From an uncultured Clostridia bacterium (GTDB lineage: Bacteria > Bacillota > Clostridia > Oscillospirales > CAG-382), in contig CANQTR010000008.1 of assembly GCA_947626805.1 (NCBI GenBank), positions 1 to 34,904 on the forward strand: 34,904 nt of DNA. The letters run 5' to 3'. A program made the position numbers and the translations under genes. The notes beneath the pieces were generated by a model. It was given only the letters and a program-made list of their open reading frames with translations, made no database searches and was not told the origin of the DNA. Below, one piece after another: positions 7,980 through 16,199 of the stretch; the stretch's first letter is position 1, and the number at the start of each line of letters is the position of its first letter.

Positions 7980-8008
7980 TTGACAAAACGAACGATTTGT
8001 GGTATACT
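7980..8008 (+). promoter_or_regulatory. Sigma-A promoter of the lipoprotein gene
   Basis: TTGACA at 7980-7985, a 17-nt spacer, and TATACT at 8003-8008. GGAGG at 8031-8035 and the ATG at 8043 follow. This is close to consensus, so the lipoprotein is probably strongly transcribed on its own. Confidence 0.85.
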
Positions 8009-8042
8009 GAAAGCAGTTTGAGACCCAATTGGAGGTACCCCT

Positions 8043-9821
8043 ATGCGACTGACCCTGAAAAGATTGTTTGCGCTGCTGCTGTGCGTATGCCTGTGCGCGG
8101 GCGCGGCGGCTTGCTCCAAATCGGAGGGTTCCGGCGGCGAAACCGGTTCCCCGTCGGATGGCTCCGCCGTTTCCCTGTCCAACGGCGAGCGGTTCACGTC
8201 CGCGCTGCAGACGCTTTCGTCCGACGGCGGGCTGGTGCAGACCGCGTTCGGCGAAATGCCGGGCGGAACGGTGACGTCCGGAACGGCGGAGGCGACGGTA
8301 CAATGCACCGAGTTCTCCCTGCTCGGCGAACCGCAAACGGATTTGATAGACCTGAACCAACCGCTCGTCACGGTCAAATCCGTCAAGAGCGACGAAAAAT
8401 TCTACACCCTCCTGACCGCTTCGGTCGGCGAGGACACGGTCCGGCTGGAAACCTACCAATCCGCGGCGGAATGTATCCTCTGCCTGCCCGACCTGCTCGA
8501 CCAGCCGCCCATTCTGCTCCCCATCGTCCCGGAAACCGGCGGGGAAACCCCAAACCTGACCGAATGGTTCGACGGGCTCGCCAAGGAGGCGACCGCCGAG
8601 GGGGATTACCTGCTGCTTGAGGAGGACGGCGACACGGTCACATACACGCTCGACCTGAAACGGGACGCCGACACGTCCGACGCGTCCGACGCGTCCGACA
8701 CGCCGCTCGCGCAAGCGGGCGAACTGTCCTTCGTGCTGAAAACCGTGCAGGACCGCCCGACGGAACTGGACCTGACGGCGAACATCGGCGAGGCGGACGA
8801 CGCGGTGCGGATTTCCTGCAACGCCAAGCGGGAGGGCGAAAACAAGGTCACGGCGAACGGCGAACTGACGTCCGACGGGCAGACCCTCTCGTTCGACGGC
8901 GCGGTCACGGCGGCGGACGGCGCGCTGACCTGTGAAAGCACGCTCCGATTCGGCGACGCCTTCACGGGCGAAAGCAAACTGACCCTGTCCAAGACGGACG
9001 AGCAGACCCTTGCGCTGGACGGCTTGACGACGTTCACCGTGAAAGCCGAGGACGGCTCCGCAATCAGCATTCCGCTGACCGCGACCGGCACCTTTACGGC
9101 GCGGGAGGACGGCGCGAAATCGGGCGAACTGAACCTGAAAGCCGCCGGTTCGGACCTGTTTGCGGTCGGGTTCCGGTGTACCTACGCGTTCACGCCCGGC
9201 GAAACCAGCGTAACGATGCCGGAAAACGCGATTCCGCCGGAGAACGTGGACTTCGACGCCCTGACGGAGGCGCTGCTGACCGCGTACCCGTCGCTCGGAG
9301 ACATCGGGGGCGGCGGATTCTACGAACCGGACGCGTCGTACTACGCGAGCGCGGACGACACGCTGTACGCGACCGTCTATTCGGACGGCGGCGTCCAACT
9401 GACGGCGACTTCGGTCACAATGCAGGACGACGGGAAAACGCTTTCCTTCTTCTATAACGGCGTCCCCGCCGGGGAGAGCGCGTACACGACGAACGCGGAC
9501 GGCAGCGTCGACTGCTTCGGGTTGCGCCTGGAGGAGGTGGCGGAGCCGGAGACCTACCAGTGCGAGCGTATCCTGCTCTATGAGAACGAAACCGATTTTT
9601 CCTGGGTGGAAATCGATTTTTACGACGGAACGGACGTCGCGGTCGACCTCTACCTGCCCGTTCGTGCAAATGCGGACGGAACTTCCTGTGCGCTCCTGCT
9701 TCCGAACGGACAGGCGCTGCCCTTCGAACTTTCCTTCCCGACGGACGGCGTTTTGCAAATCGGCGGCACGACGCTGACCGAGATTCTGACCGTCCCGGAC
9801 GACGACGTGTTCGGTCTTTGA
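8043..9821 (+). CDS. Lipoprotein of unknown function
   Basis: A 592-residue secreted lipoprotein. Residues 1-23 form a signal peptide (basic MRLTLKR, then a Leu/Cys-rich core) ending in AGAAAC, so Cys24 is the likely lipidated residue. The mature protein is acidic, rich in Thr, Ser, Asp and Gly, and looks beta-strand rich with no enzyme motif that I recognise. A low-complexity linker, DTSDASDASD, is encoded by 9-bp tandem repeats at about 8668-8703. The protein ends with an aromatic and acidic segment. It has its own promoter and its own terminator, so it is a monocistronic unit. It faces the ABC exporter operon tail to tail. Function unknown; it could be a surface or substrate-binding protein. 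Confidence 0.85.
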   Translation: MRLTLKRLFALLLCVCLCAGAAACSKSEGSGGETGSPSDGSAVSLSNGERFTSALQTLSSDGGLVQTAFGEMPGGTVTSGTAEATVQCTEFSLLGEPQTDLIDLNQPLVTVKSVKSDEKFYTLLTASVGEDTVRLETYQSAAECILCLPDLLDQPPILLPIVPETGGETPNLTEWFDGLAKEATAEGDYLLLEEDGDTVTYTLDLKRDADTSDASDASDTPLAQAGELSFVLKTVQDRPTELDLTANIGEADDAVRISCNAKREGENKVTANGELTSDGQTLSFDGAVTAADGALTCESTLRFGDAFTGESKLTLSKTDEQTLALDGLTTFTVKAEDGSAISIPLTATGTFTAREDGAKSGELNLKAAGSDLFAVGFRCTYAFTPGETSVTMPENAIPPENVDFDALTEALLTAYPSLGDIGGGGFYEPDASYYASADDTLYATVYSDGGVQLTATSVTMQDDGKTLSFFYNGVPAGESAYTTNADGSVDCFGLRLEEVAEPETYQCERILLYENETDFSWVEIDFYDGTDVAVDLYLPVRANADGTSCALLLPNGQALPFELSFPTDGVLQIGGTTLTEILTVPDDDVFGL

Positions 9822-9832
9822 CGACCCAAACG

Positions 9833-9870
9833 AAAAAATGCTGTACGGGCTTTCCGTACAGCATTTTTTT
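9833..9870. terminator. Bidirectional intrinsic terminator
   Basis: A hairpin with stem CTGTACGG/CCGTACAG (9841-9848 with 9854-9861) is extended by ATG/CAT-type pairs and flanked by a 6-A run on the left and a 7-T run on the right. It works in both directions: it ends the lipoprotein gene (+) and the ABC exporter operon (-), which converge here. Confidence 0.92.
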
Positions 9871-9877
9871 ATGTATT

Positions 9878-11713
9878 TCACGATTCGTACTGACTCGCTT
9901 GCGCGTCCCAAAGGGTCGCGTAGACGCCGTTCGGGACCCGAAGCAGTTCCTCGTGCGTCCCCTGCTCGACCAGTTTGCCCGCCGAAAAGACAAGGACGCG
10001 GTCGCAAAACCGGCAGCTCGACAGGCGGTGAGAGATGAACAAAGCGGTTTTCCCTTCCGTCAGCGCGCCGAAATGCTCGTACAGTTCCGCCTCGGCGAGC
10101 GGGTCGAGCGACGCGGTGGGTTCGTCGAGGACGACCAGCGGGGCGTCCCGATAGAGCGCGCGCGAAAGCGCCAATTTTTGCGCCTCGCCGCCGGACAGTT
10201 CGACGCCGTTCGGGTCGAAGGTCCGCCCGACCGCGGTTTCCAGCCCGCGCGGAAGCGAATCCAGCTTTTCGCCCAGCCCCGCGCGCCGCAGGCAGTCCGC
10301 CGCGCGGTCGCGGTCGTAGTCCGTGCCGCAAGCGACGTTTTCGCCGAGCGTGCCGTCGAACAGGCGGAAATCCTGAAAGACGACGCCGAGTTTTTCGCGG
10401 TACGCGTTCACGTCGCAAGTCCGCAAATCCGCCCCGTCGCAAAGGATGCGCCCGCCCGTCGGCTGATAGAGGCGGCAAAGCAGCTTGATGAGCGTGGTTT
10501 TGCCGCTGCCGTTCGGTCCGACGATAGCGATTTTTTCGCCCGGACGGACCTGAAAACAGACGTCCCGCAGCACGTCGGTCTCCGTGCCGGGGTAACGGAA
10601 GGTCAACCCCCGCACGTCGAGCGCGCAAGGCGTTCGCCCCTGCCCGACGGGGTCGCCGCCGCCTTCGGATTCCTCCCGCCTGTCGCGGAAACGGAAGTAC
10701 GCGCCGAGGTAGCGGGTGTTCGCCCGAAGTTGCGAGGACGCGTCCATCATGCCGGAAAACGCGTCCGCGAACTGCAGGACCCCGCCGCCGTACTTGACGA
10801 TACCGCCGACGGCGAACACGCCGCCCATCGCCTTGACCGCGACGTAAAAGTAGGTGTAGAACACCAGCACGAACCGCGCGAGCTGCACGGGCAGATTCGC
10901 CCGAAAGATTTCCGTTTGCAGGGACGACACGGTGCCGGCGGTCTGTGCCGCAATCGTATCCAGTTCCCCGGCAATCAAGCGGTCCTGCCGGTACAGCCGC
11001 GCGTCCTTGCCCGCGTACCGCCCGTCGCGGCAGGAACGAAGGTACCAGTCGAGCAGGCGATTCTTCCCGGAAAGCCGACCGAGCAGGGTGTAGGAACGGT
11101 CGGCGACGCGGCGGTTCGACCACACGCAGGCGGCGGACGTCAGCAGAATCAGCGCCGCCAGAATCCCGTCCGCCCACGGCGAACCGACGAACCGCCCCAG
11201 CCCGTCCGCGCCTTCGCCCTTCCGCAAAACCGCCGACAGCAAAAACCCGACCGAAAAGCACACCCGCAACAGGTTTTCGACGAACAGCGGGATACGGCTG
11301 TGCAGCTTGATAAGCCCGTAGTTGCCGATTCGCATGGCGTCCTCGAGGCTGACGACCTCCCGCTGCACGCGAACGTCCTCGATGTCCTCGTACGGCAGGG
11401 ATTGCAGTTTTTCCCCGACGGAAAAGTTGTATTTCAGGTAAAACGCGTTCCATTTGCGGTAGTTGACCGCGTCCATCGCCCGACCGAGCAGCATCAGCGC
11501 GAGGTTGCACCCGACCGTCGCGAGCACCAGCGCCGGCAGTCGTTCCGCCGCGCGTGCGGTCAGCGCGTCGAGGATTTCCGCCGAAAGCAGCAGGTTGACA
11601 AACGGGCGGGACGCGTCGCACACGCTACGGACGCATTTCGCGAGCAGATTCCACGGGGTCAGCCGGTGCAGTTCGCCCACCCCGCGAAGCAAGAGCCGAA
11701 GTTCCGCTTTCAT
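9878..11713 (-). CDS. ABC exporter half-transporter (TMD-NBD), second subunit
   Basis: A 611-residue ABC exporter half-transporter: an N-terminal membrane domain (about 1-330) fused to an ATPase domain. Walker A GPNGSGKTTLIKLL is near residue 401, the signature LSGGEAQKLALSRALYRD near 506, Walker B PLVVLDEPTASLDP near 526, and the H-loop is ALFISHRLSS. The start MKAELRLLLRG at 11713 is chosen because its ATG overlaps the stop of the upstream ABC gene; a longer frame would run into that gene. With the preceding half-transporter it most likely forms a heterodimer. The substrate is unknown: no precursor peptide, protease or membrane-fusion protein is present. Both ATP sites look intact. Confidence 0.93.
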   Translation of the reverse strand: MKAELRLLLRGVGELHRLTPWNLLAKCVRSVCDASRPFVNLLLSAEILDALTARAAERLPALVLATVGCNLALMLLGRAMDAVNYRKWNAFYLKYNFSVGEKLQSLPYEDIEDVRVQREVVSLEDAMRIGNYGLIKLHSRIPLFVENLLRVCFSVGFLLSAVLRKGEGADGLGRFVGSPWADGILAALILLTSAACVWSNRRVADRSYTLLGRLSGKNRLLDWYLRSCRDGRYAGKDARLYRQDRLIAGELDTIAAQTAGTVSSLQTEIFRANLPVQLARFVLVFYTYFYVAVKAMGGVFAVGGIVKYGGGVLQFADAFSGMMDASSQLRANTRYLGAYFRFRDRREESEGGGDPVGQGRTPCALDVRGLTFRYPGTETDVLRDVCFQVRPGEKIAIVGPNGSGKTTLIKLLCRLYQPTGGRILCDGADLRTCDVNAYREKLGVVFQDFRLFDGTLGENVACGTDYDRDRAADCLRRAGLGEKLDSLPRGLETAVGRTFDPNGVELSGGEAQKLALSRALYRDAPLVVLDEPTASLDPLAEAELYEHFGALTEGKTALFISHRLSSCRFCDRVLVFSAGKLVEQGTHEELLRVPNGVYATLWDAQASQYES

Positions 11714-13521
11714 GCCGTCCCCTCCTGTTCCGTCCGGTACGCGCGGCTCTGCACCTCGTACAGGTTCGCGTACGCGCCGCCGGCGGCGAGCAGTGATTCG
11801 TGCGTGCCGCACTCGGTCAGCCGCCCCTTCTCGAAGTACAGCACCCGGTCGCAAAACCGCGTCGAGGACAGGCGGTGAGAGATGAACAGAGCGGTCTTCC
11901 CCGCCGTCAGTTCGCCGTAGCGGAGGTAAAGTTCCCGTTCGGCGAGCGGGTCGAGCGCCGCCGTCGGTTCGTCCAGCACCAGCACGTCCCCGCCCCGATA
12001 GAGCGCACGGGCGAGGGCGAGTTTCTGCACCTGCCCGCCGGACAGGTCAATCCCGCCGTCCGCGGCGTCCTTGACGAGCATGGTCTCCACCCCGTCGGGC
12101 AGGCGGTCGACGACCTCCGCAAATCCCGAAAGCGACAGCGCCTCCGCGAACCGCGCGGGGTCGGGGTCGGCGGTCAGGGTGATGTTGCGCCCGACCGTCG
12201 TCGGCAGGAGGCGGATTTCCTGAAACACCGCCGCGAAGTGCAAAGCGAGTTCCTTTTGGGAAACCGTCCGGGTGTCCCGCCCGCCGACGAGGATGCGCCC
12301 CTCGCGCGGCAGATACAGCCCGCAAAGCAGTTTGACGAGCGTGCTCTTGCCCGCCCCGTTCCGCCCGACGACGGCGATTTTTTCGCCCTTCTTCACGCGG
12401 AAACTGACCCCGTGCAGCACGTCCGCGCCGCCCGCGTAGCCGAACGAGACATTTTCAAAGACGATTTCGTCGTCCGCGTCGGGCAATCTTTCCGTATCCG
12501 ACGGATTTTCCGGCGCGCGCGGCGCGGTTTGCGCCTCGAACGCGCGGAGGTCCTCAATCTGCAGCAGCGTCCCGTGCAGCCCCTCCAACCCGTCGGCGAA
12601 CGACAGCAGCCAGCCGTTGAACCCGGTGATGAGCCCGAAATACAGCAGAAACGCCGACACATCCATCGCCCCGACGACAAGCACCTGCCGTATCAGGAAG
12701 AAATACACGAACGCCGTAAAGCACGCGTCGAGCAGGTTGACCGCGACGACGCACGCGAATTGCAGTCTGCTCCGCCGGACGTGCAGTTTCATGCGCGCGC
12801 CGAGCGTTTCGTCGAACCGCCGTTTCAGCCAGCCGGTCATGCCATAGAGCCGAATCTCCTTCGCCCGCTCCGGTTCGCGCAATTCGCGAATCAGGTACCA
12901 CAGCCGCCGGTCGAGCGGAATATACCGCAATTTATCCTTCTGGTCGTACCGCACCATGGCGCGTTGCAGGGCGTAGTTCACGCCGGAAACCGCCGCGAGC
13001 AGCACCAGCAGTAGCGGATTCGCCACCGCGAGAAGCCCGCTGTAAACGGTCAGCCCGCAAACGCTGCCGAGCAGCGATACGCACAGCGGCAGAACCGATT
13101 CGACCGGCGGTTTGACGCGGTAATCCGCGCCCGCCATGGTGTTCGACGCGCGCTGTGCGAGGTCCTGCCCGTCCGGGGATTCGAGCAGGCACAGGTCGGC
13201 GGTCATGCAGCTTTCGCAAAAACGGGAAACGCACCGCATACGGAACCGCCAGCCGCGCACGGCGAGCTGCTTTTCCGCGTAAGCCGTGCAGACCCCCGAA
13301 AGCAGCCGGTACAGCGCAAATCCGCCGAGCACGAACAGCAGTCCGCGCGCGTCCTTGCGCTCCGCCGCGCCGACCAGCAGGGCGAGCAGGTACACGTCCG
13401 CCAGCCGGTCGAGCACCCGAAACGGCAGCGGGACCGCCGCCCAGACGAACAGCCCCTTGTCCGCTCGTCGGTACCGACCGAGCAGGTAGGAAAACGCCCG
13501 CAAGGGGCTCTCCGTACTCAT
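11710..13521 (-). CDS. ABC exporter half-transporter (TMD-NBD), first subunit
   Basis: A 603-residue TMD-NBD exporter half. Hydrophobic segments fill about residues 20-320. The ATPase domain has the A-loop region FGYAGGADVL, Walker A GRNGAGKSTLVKLLCGLY near 385, the signature LSGGQVQKLALARALYRG near 492, Walker B VLVLDEPTAALDP near 514 and ALFISHRLSS. The start MSTESPLRAF at 13521 overlaps the stop of the kinase gene (ATGA), and its own stop overlaps the next ABC gene, so all three are translationally coupled. The likely role is one subunit of a heterodimeric exporter for a peptide, lipid or drug; the substrate cannot be told from sequence. Confidence 0.93.
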   Translation of the reverse strand: MSTESPLRAFSYLLGRYRRADKGLFVWAAVPLPFRVLDRLADVYLLALLVGAAERKDARGLLFVLGGFALYRLLSGVCTAYAEKQLAVRGWRFRMRCVSRFCESCMTADLCLLESPDGQDLAQRASNTMAGADYRVKPPVESVLPLCVSLLGSVCGLTVYSGLLAVANPLLLVLLAAVSGVNYALQRAMVRYDQKDKLRYIPLDRRLWYLIRELREPERAKEIRLYGMTGWLKRRFDETLGARMKLHVRRSRLQFACVVAVNLLDACFTAFVYFFLIRQVLVVGAMDVSAFLLYFGLITGFNGWLLSFADGLEGLHGTLLQIEDLRAFEAQTAPRAPENPSDTERLPDADDEIVFENVSFGYAGGADVLHGVSFRVKKGEKIAVVGRNGAGKSTLVKLLCGLYLPREGRILVGGRDTRTVSQKELALHFAAVFQEIRLLPTTVGRNITLTADPDPARFAEALSLSGFAEVVDRLPDGVETMLVKDAADGGIDLSGGQVQKLALARALYRGGDVLVLDEPTAALDPLAERELYLRYGELTAGKTALFISHRLSSTRFCDRVLYFEKGRLTECGTHESLLAAGGAYANLYEVQSRAYRTEQEGTA

Positions 13522-14081
13522 ATGCGGTTCCGCACCGCGTCGGCGACCAGCCGCAACGCCTTTTCCGACGGCAGCGAGCCGTTGAGAATCAGGTCCGCGC
13601 GCCACTTAGACGGTTCGACGTACGCGTCGTGACGGTAGCGCACCATGTCGAGGTAAACGTCCGCGATTTCGTCGAACGACAGCCCCCGGACGGTCATGTT
13701 CCGTTTCAGGCGGCGCACGATGCGCTCGTCGGCGCGGCATTCGAGGAACAGCCGCAAATCGAACATGTCCGACAGTTCCTCGTCCCACAGCGTCAGCAGT
13801 CCTTCGACCAGAATCGCGTCGTACCCGCCGCTTTCCGCCGCGTCGCGCAAGTCCTTCTTCAGTTCCGCCAGACGGAAGGAGTTCGGGTGGTTGTCGTCGA
13901 GGTACGGCTTGTGCGTGAACGGCGCGTCGACGACCGGGCGCTCCTCTTTTGGCTTGAAATAGGTGTCCATGTGCAGTTCCAGCACGCGCAAGTCGCTCAG
14001 TTCCGACGCCAGTTTTCCGGAAATCGTGGTTTTCCCGCTCGCACTTCCGCCGGCGATGCCGACAAGATAGGGTCTTTTCAT
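13518..14081 (-). CDS. Uridine kinase-like P-loop kinase
   Basis: A 187-residue kinase of the uridine kinase/phosphoribulokinase superfamily. The P-loop GIAGGSASGKTT is near the N-terminus, followed by ELHMDTYFK (the acceptor-binding region with the conserved Asp) and DAILVEGLLTLWDEE, the Walker B-like strand. RADERIVRRLKRNM resembles the lid. Uridine kinases phosphorylate uridine/cytidine to UMP/CMP, and the size fits, but the substrate here is inferred. The start at 14081 (MKRPYLVGIAGG) is chosen because the promoter lies upstream and longer frames would cross it. It is the first gene of an operon with two ABC exporter subunits, an unusual partner for pyrimidine salvage, so another hydroxylated substrate is possible. 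Confidence 0.85.
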   Translation of the reverse strand: MKRPYLVGIAGGSASGKTTISGKLASELSDLRVLELHMDTYFKPKEERPVVDAPFTHKPYLDDNHPNSFRLAELKKDLRDAAESGGYDAILVEGLLTLWDEELSDMFDLRLFLECRADERIVRRLKRNMTVRGLSFDEIADVYLDMVRYRHDAYVEPSKWRADLILNGSLPSEKALRLVADAVRNRI

Positions 14082-14145
14082 TCGTTTCACCCGCTTCTTT
14101 TCTGTTTTTTTGGGTTCCGTTCCGTTTCCTTTTTTGTTCGCGCAC

Positions 14146-14174
14146 AGGATACCAAAGTCCGCCCGCTTTGTCAA
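14146..14174 (-). promoter_or_regulatory. Promoter of the kinase-ABC exporter operon
   Basis: On the minus strand, TTGACA at 14174-14169, a 17-nt spacer, and TATCCT at 14151-14146. About 60 nt of A/G-rich leader follow before the ATG at 14081. This also argues against any longer start for the kinase. Confidence 0.8.
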
Positions 14175-14221
14175 GGGGTTTCGCAAAAAAAGTTTGCCGT
14201 TTTCAAAAAAAGAAAATCTGC

Positions 14222-14248
14222 AAAAAAATCCCCCCGTTATTCGGGGGG
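14222..14248 (-). terminator. Intrinsic terminator of the CotH/dockerin gene
   Basis: On the minus strand a stem CCCCCCG/CGGGGGG (14248-14242 with 14236-14230), loop AATAA, is followed by ATTTTTTT. It lies 59 nt after the CotH-gene stop and just before the kinase promoter, isolating the two transcription units. Confidence 0.88.
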
Positions 14249-14277
14249 AGCGGGGGGAGCGGGGGGAGCGGGGGGAC
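14242..14277. repeat. Four tandem 9-bp G-rich units
   Basis: CGGGGGGAG is repeated four times (the last unit ends in AC). The first unit is one arm of the terminator stem, so each of the other three could serve as an alternative arm. This looks like replication-slippage expansion in a G-rich tract, and it may also form G-quadruplex-like structure on the plus strand. Confidence 0.9.
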
Positions 14278-14306
14278 GCGGCGCCCCCCGAACGGATTCG
14301 TTTCCG

Positions 14307-16001
14307 TCACGGCGACAGCGGCGCGCCGTCCCTGCAATACGCCCGCACGCGGCGACTGCTGTCAAGGCAGGGCTCGCTGTACCCGACGCAAGCGGCGAGG
14401 TATTCGCCGCGGTCGTCGAGGGCGTAACTCCCGGACAGCGCACGGCGGAGCAGGAGGTAATCCACGACGTCCACGCGACCGTCGCGGGACAGGTCGCCGC
14501 TGACGACCAGCGCATAGGTCCGCCCGCCGCCGTTGATACGGTCGCCGGTCGCGACCAGAGCGCCCTCCGCGTCACAGACGACGCGGGACGCGAACAGGGA
14601 CGAAAGCGACGCGACGGACGTTTCCGGCGACAACCCGACGAGGTATTCGCCGTCGTAGGACAGCGACGGGTCGACCGGTTTCGGCGTGACGCGGTCGGTC
14701 AGCCCCCACGCGCCGAGCAGCCACTCGTTGCGGCGGCGCAACCAGTCGCGGAAATACTCCACGTTCTGCTCGTAGGTCGCGTCGGGGATACGCATATAGA
14801 TTTCGTACTTGACCGACGGGCTCCACCCCGCCTGCCAATTGCGTGCGATGGACCCGGACGCGGCGGCGACGGTGCGGTCGATGTAGTTCTGCCCGCGCAA
14901 GGTATCGTCATACAGATTGACGATGATATCCTGCAGGGCGAGGTACCGCTCGTAAAGCGCGTTGCGGAACTGTGTAAAACCGAGCAGCAGACCGAACCAT
15001 GGGTACTGCTCGACCCAAATGCCCTCGGTGCTGTCGGTGTACTCGCTGAAGAAACCGAAGTTGTAGGTGTAATAGTATCCCAGGTCGCAATTGCCGGAGG
15101 ACAGGTCGAAATCCCAGACCGGTCCGCCGTAAATCTTGCCGTCCTTGCAGTAGAAACGGGTGGACGCGCAATCCACGTCGACGTTCTTGAAAAGTTCCAG
15201 GACGATGTACTCGTCAATGAGGGACGGAATGTCGAACTGCTCGCAAACGAGGTCGTAAGACCCGCTGAAAAGCGCTTCCTCCGCCTCGCGGACCTTCTCC
15301 TGCACCTTGCGCTTTTGCGCGGGCGTCGTGTCGTCCGGTTCGTTGATGCCGTAGTGGATATTGCAGTACGGGCTGTAGAAATAGGTCCGACCGGGGTCAT
15401 CGCGGGCGTCCCGTTCGATGATGAAATCGCCGTCGTCGACGTCGATGTCCACCCGTCCGCTCCCGTCGGAAATCGCCTCGCAAAGTTGATAGCAGCCGCC
15501 GTAGACCCCGTTGAAGTACACGTCGACGAGCATGGAATCCGGCGTATACTTCAGCCCGATGTCGCGGGCGAAATCGAACGCCGCATGGTTCCGCAACAGC
15601 GTCGGGTCGTAGAGATTGGCAATCAGGCAGTACTTCTTGCCCTTGCCCATGCCGAACAGGTTGGTTTTGGAACTGAATTTGATATTGTAGGGCTTTTTCG
15701 CCCCGCTCGACGTCGAATTGCCGCGAATCCGCACCGTAGCGTTCGTGTCCGCGACCGGGTCGTATTTCCCGCCGACCGCGTCGACCGCGACGACCGTGCA
15801 GGAGACATAACTCGACACGTTCAACCCTCTGACGTTTTCCAGATAAATCGCCGGCACGTCCTCCGAACGCCGATAGGACTTCCCCTGAAAGACGAACGTG
15901 TCCTCCGCCGCGGAAACGACCGCCTCCGCCGGCGGGAACAACACCCCGGCGAGCAGGCAGACCGCCAGCAAAAGCAACGCGCTCCGTTTCCCGATTCGCA
16001 C
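14307..16001 (-). CDS. Secreted CotH-kinase-like protein with C-terminal dockerin-like repeat
   Basis: A 564-residue exported protein. It starts at GTG (16001), supported by a GGGGGA ribosome binding site and the promoter just upstream; residues 1-31 are a signal peptide. The body matches CotH-type kinases: RIRGNSTSSGAKKPYNIKF, then LIANLYDPTLLRNHAAFDFA, then FNGVYGGCYQLCE, GDFIIERD and PVWDFDLSSGN, the last carrying the expected metal-binding Asp. The final 65 residues begin GDLSRDGRVDVVDYLLLRR, a type I dockerin calcium-binding repeat; the second repeat is degenerate and lacks the Asp/Asn ligands. The family is linked to extracellular protein phosphorylation (spore coat) and, with dockerins, to cellulosome-like assemblies in Ruminococcaceae. 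The gene is monocistronic. Confidence 0.88.
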   Translation of the reverse strand: MRIGKRSALLLLAVCLLAGVLFPPAEAVVSAAEDTFVFQGKSYRRSEDVPAIYLENVRGLNVSSYVSCTVVAVDAVGGKYDPVADTNATVRIRGNSTSSGAKKPYNIKFSSKTNLFGMGKGKKYCLIANLYDPTLLRNHAAFDFARDIGLKYTPDSMLVDVYFNGVYGGCYQLCEAISDGSGRVDIDVDDGDFIIERDARDDPGRTYFYSPYCNIHYGINEPDDTTPAQKRKVQEKVREAEEALFSGSYDLVCEQFDIPSLIDEYIVLELFKNVDVDCASTRFYCKDGKIYGGPVWDFDLSSGNCDLGYYYTYNFGFFSEYTDSTEGIWVEQYPWFGLLLGFTQFRNALYERYLALQDIIVNLYDDTLRGQNYIDRTVAAASGSIARNWQAGWSPSVKYEIYMRIPDATYEQNVEYFRDWLRRRNEWLLGAWGLTDRVTPKPVDPSLSYDGEYLVGLSPETSVASLSSLFASRVVCDAEGALVATGDRINGGGRTYALVVSGDLSRDGRVDVVDYLLLRRALSGSYALDDRGEYLAACVGYSEPCLDSSRRVRAYCRDGAPLSP

Positions 16002-16025
16002 CGAAATTCCCCCTTTTCCTGCATC

Positions 16026-16054
16026 AGTATACCAAAAAAACCTTCCCTTGTCAA
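16026..16054 (-). promoter_or_regulatory. Promoter of the CotH/dockerin gene
   Basis: On the minus strand, TTGACA at 16054-16049, a 17-nt spacer, and TATACT at 16031-16026. It is near consensus and places the transcription start about 20 nt upstream of the GTG. Confidence 0.88.
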
Positions 16055-16113
16055 CCGAAATTTCACTTTTCCGGCAATTTTTCAAAAAAATTCGAAAATT
16101 TTTCGATTTCCCC

Positions 16114-16142
16114 TTGACAAACGGTCCGAAGTGTGATATGTT
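16114..16142 (+). promoter_or_regulatory. Promoter of the gntR-ABC operon
   Basis: TTGACA at 16114-16119, a 17-nt spacer, and TATGTT at 16137-16142. It is divergent from the CotH promoter. A perfect inverted repeat TCGAAAA-T-TTTTCGA at 16092-16106 lies between the two promoters. Confidence 0.82.
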
Positions 16143-16168
16143 CTAACTGTACTATCTGTCATAGAACA
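16139..16168 (+). promoter_or_regulatory. Candidate operator for the GntR/YtrA regulator
   Basis: The inverted repeat TGTTCTA (16139-16145) and TAGAACA (16162-16168), with a 16-nt spacer, overlaps the -10 box and the expected start site of the regulator's own promoter. This is the usual position for autorepression by YtrA-type regulators. The assignment is an inference from position and symmetry. Confidence 0.55.
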
Positions 16169-16199
16169 GTCATTCAAAACGAAAGGAGATGCGGAGCGT

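Noticed and set aside
8668..8703. Short tandem repeat as a recombination or regulatory site
   Set aside because: It is in frame within the lipoprotein gene and simply encodes an Asp-Ala-Ser linker.
11714..11854. N-terminal extension of the second ABC exporter subunit
   Set aside because: It overlaps the ATPase end of the preceding gene and reads as an Arg-rich shadow; the ATGA-coupled start at 11713 is clearly better.
9878..14081. Lanthipeptide or bacteriocin cluster around the ABC exporters
   Set aside because: No precursor peptide, modification enzyme or peptidase domain is visible; the exporters start directly with the membrane domain.
14242..14277. CRISPR-like array
   Set aside because: Units are 9 bp, contiguous, with no spacers and no cas genes; it is a simple tandem repeat.
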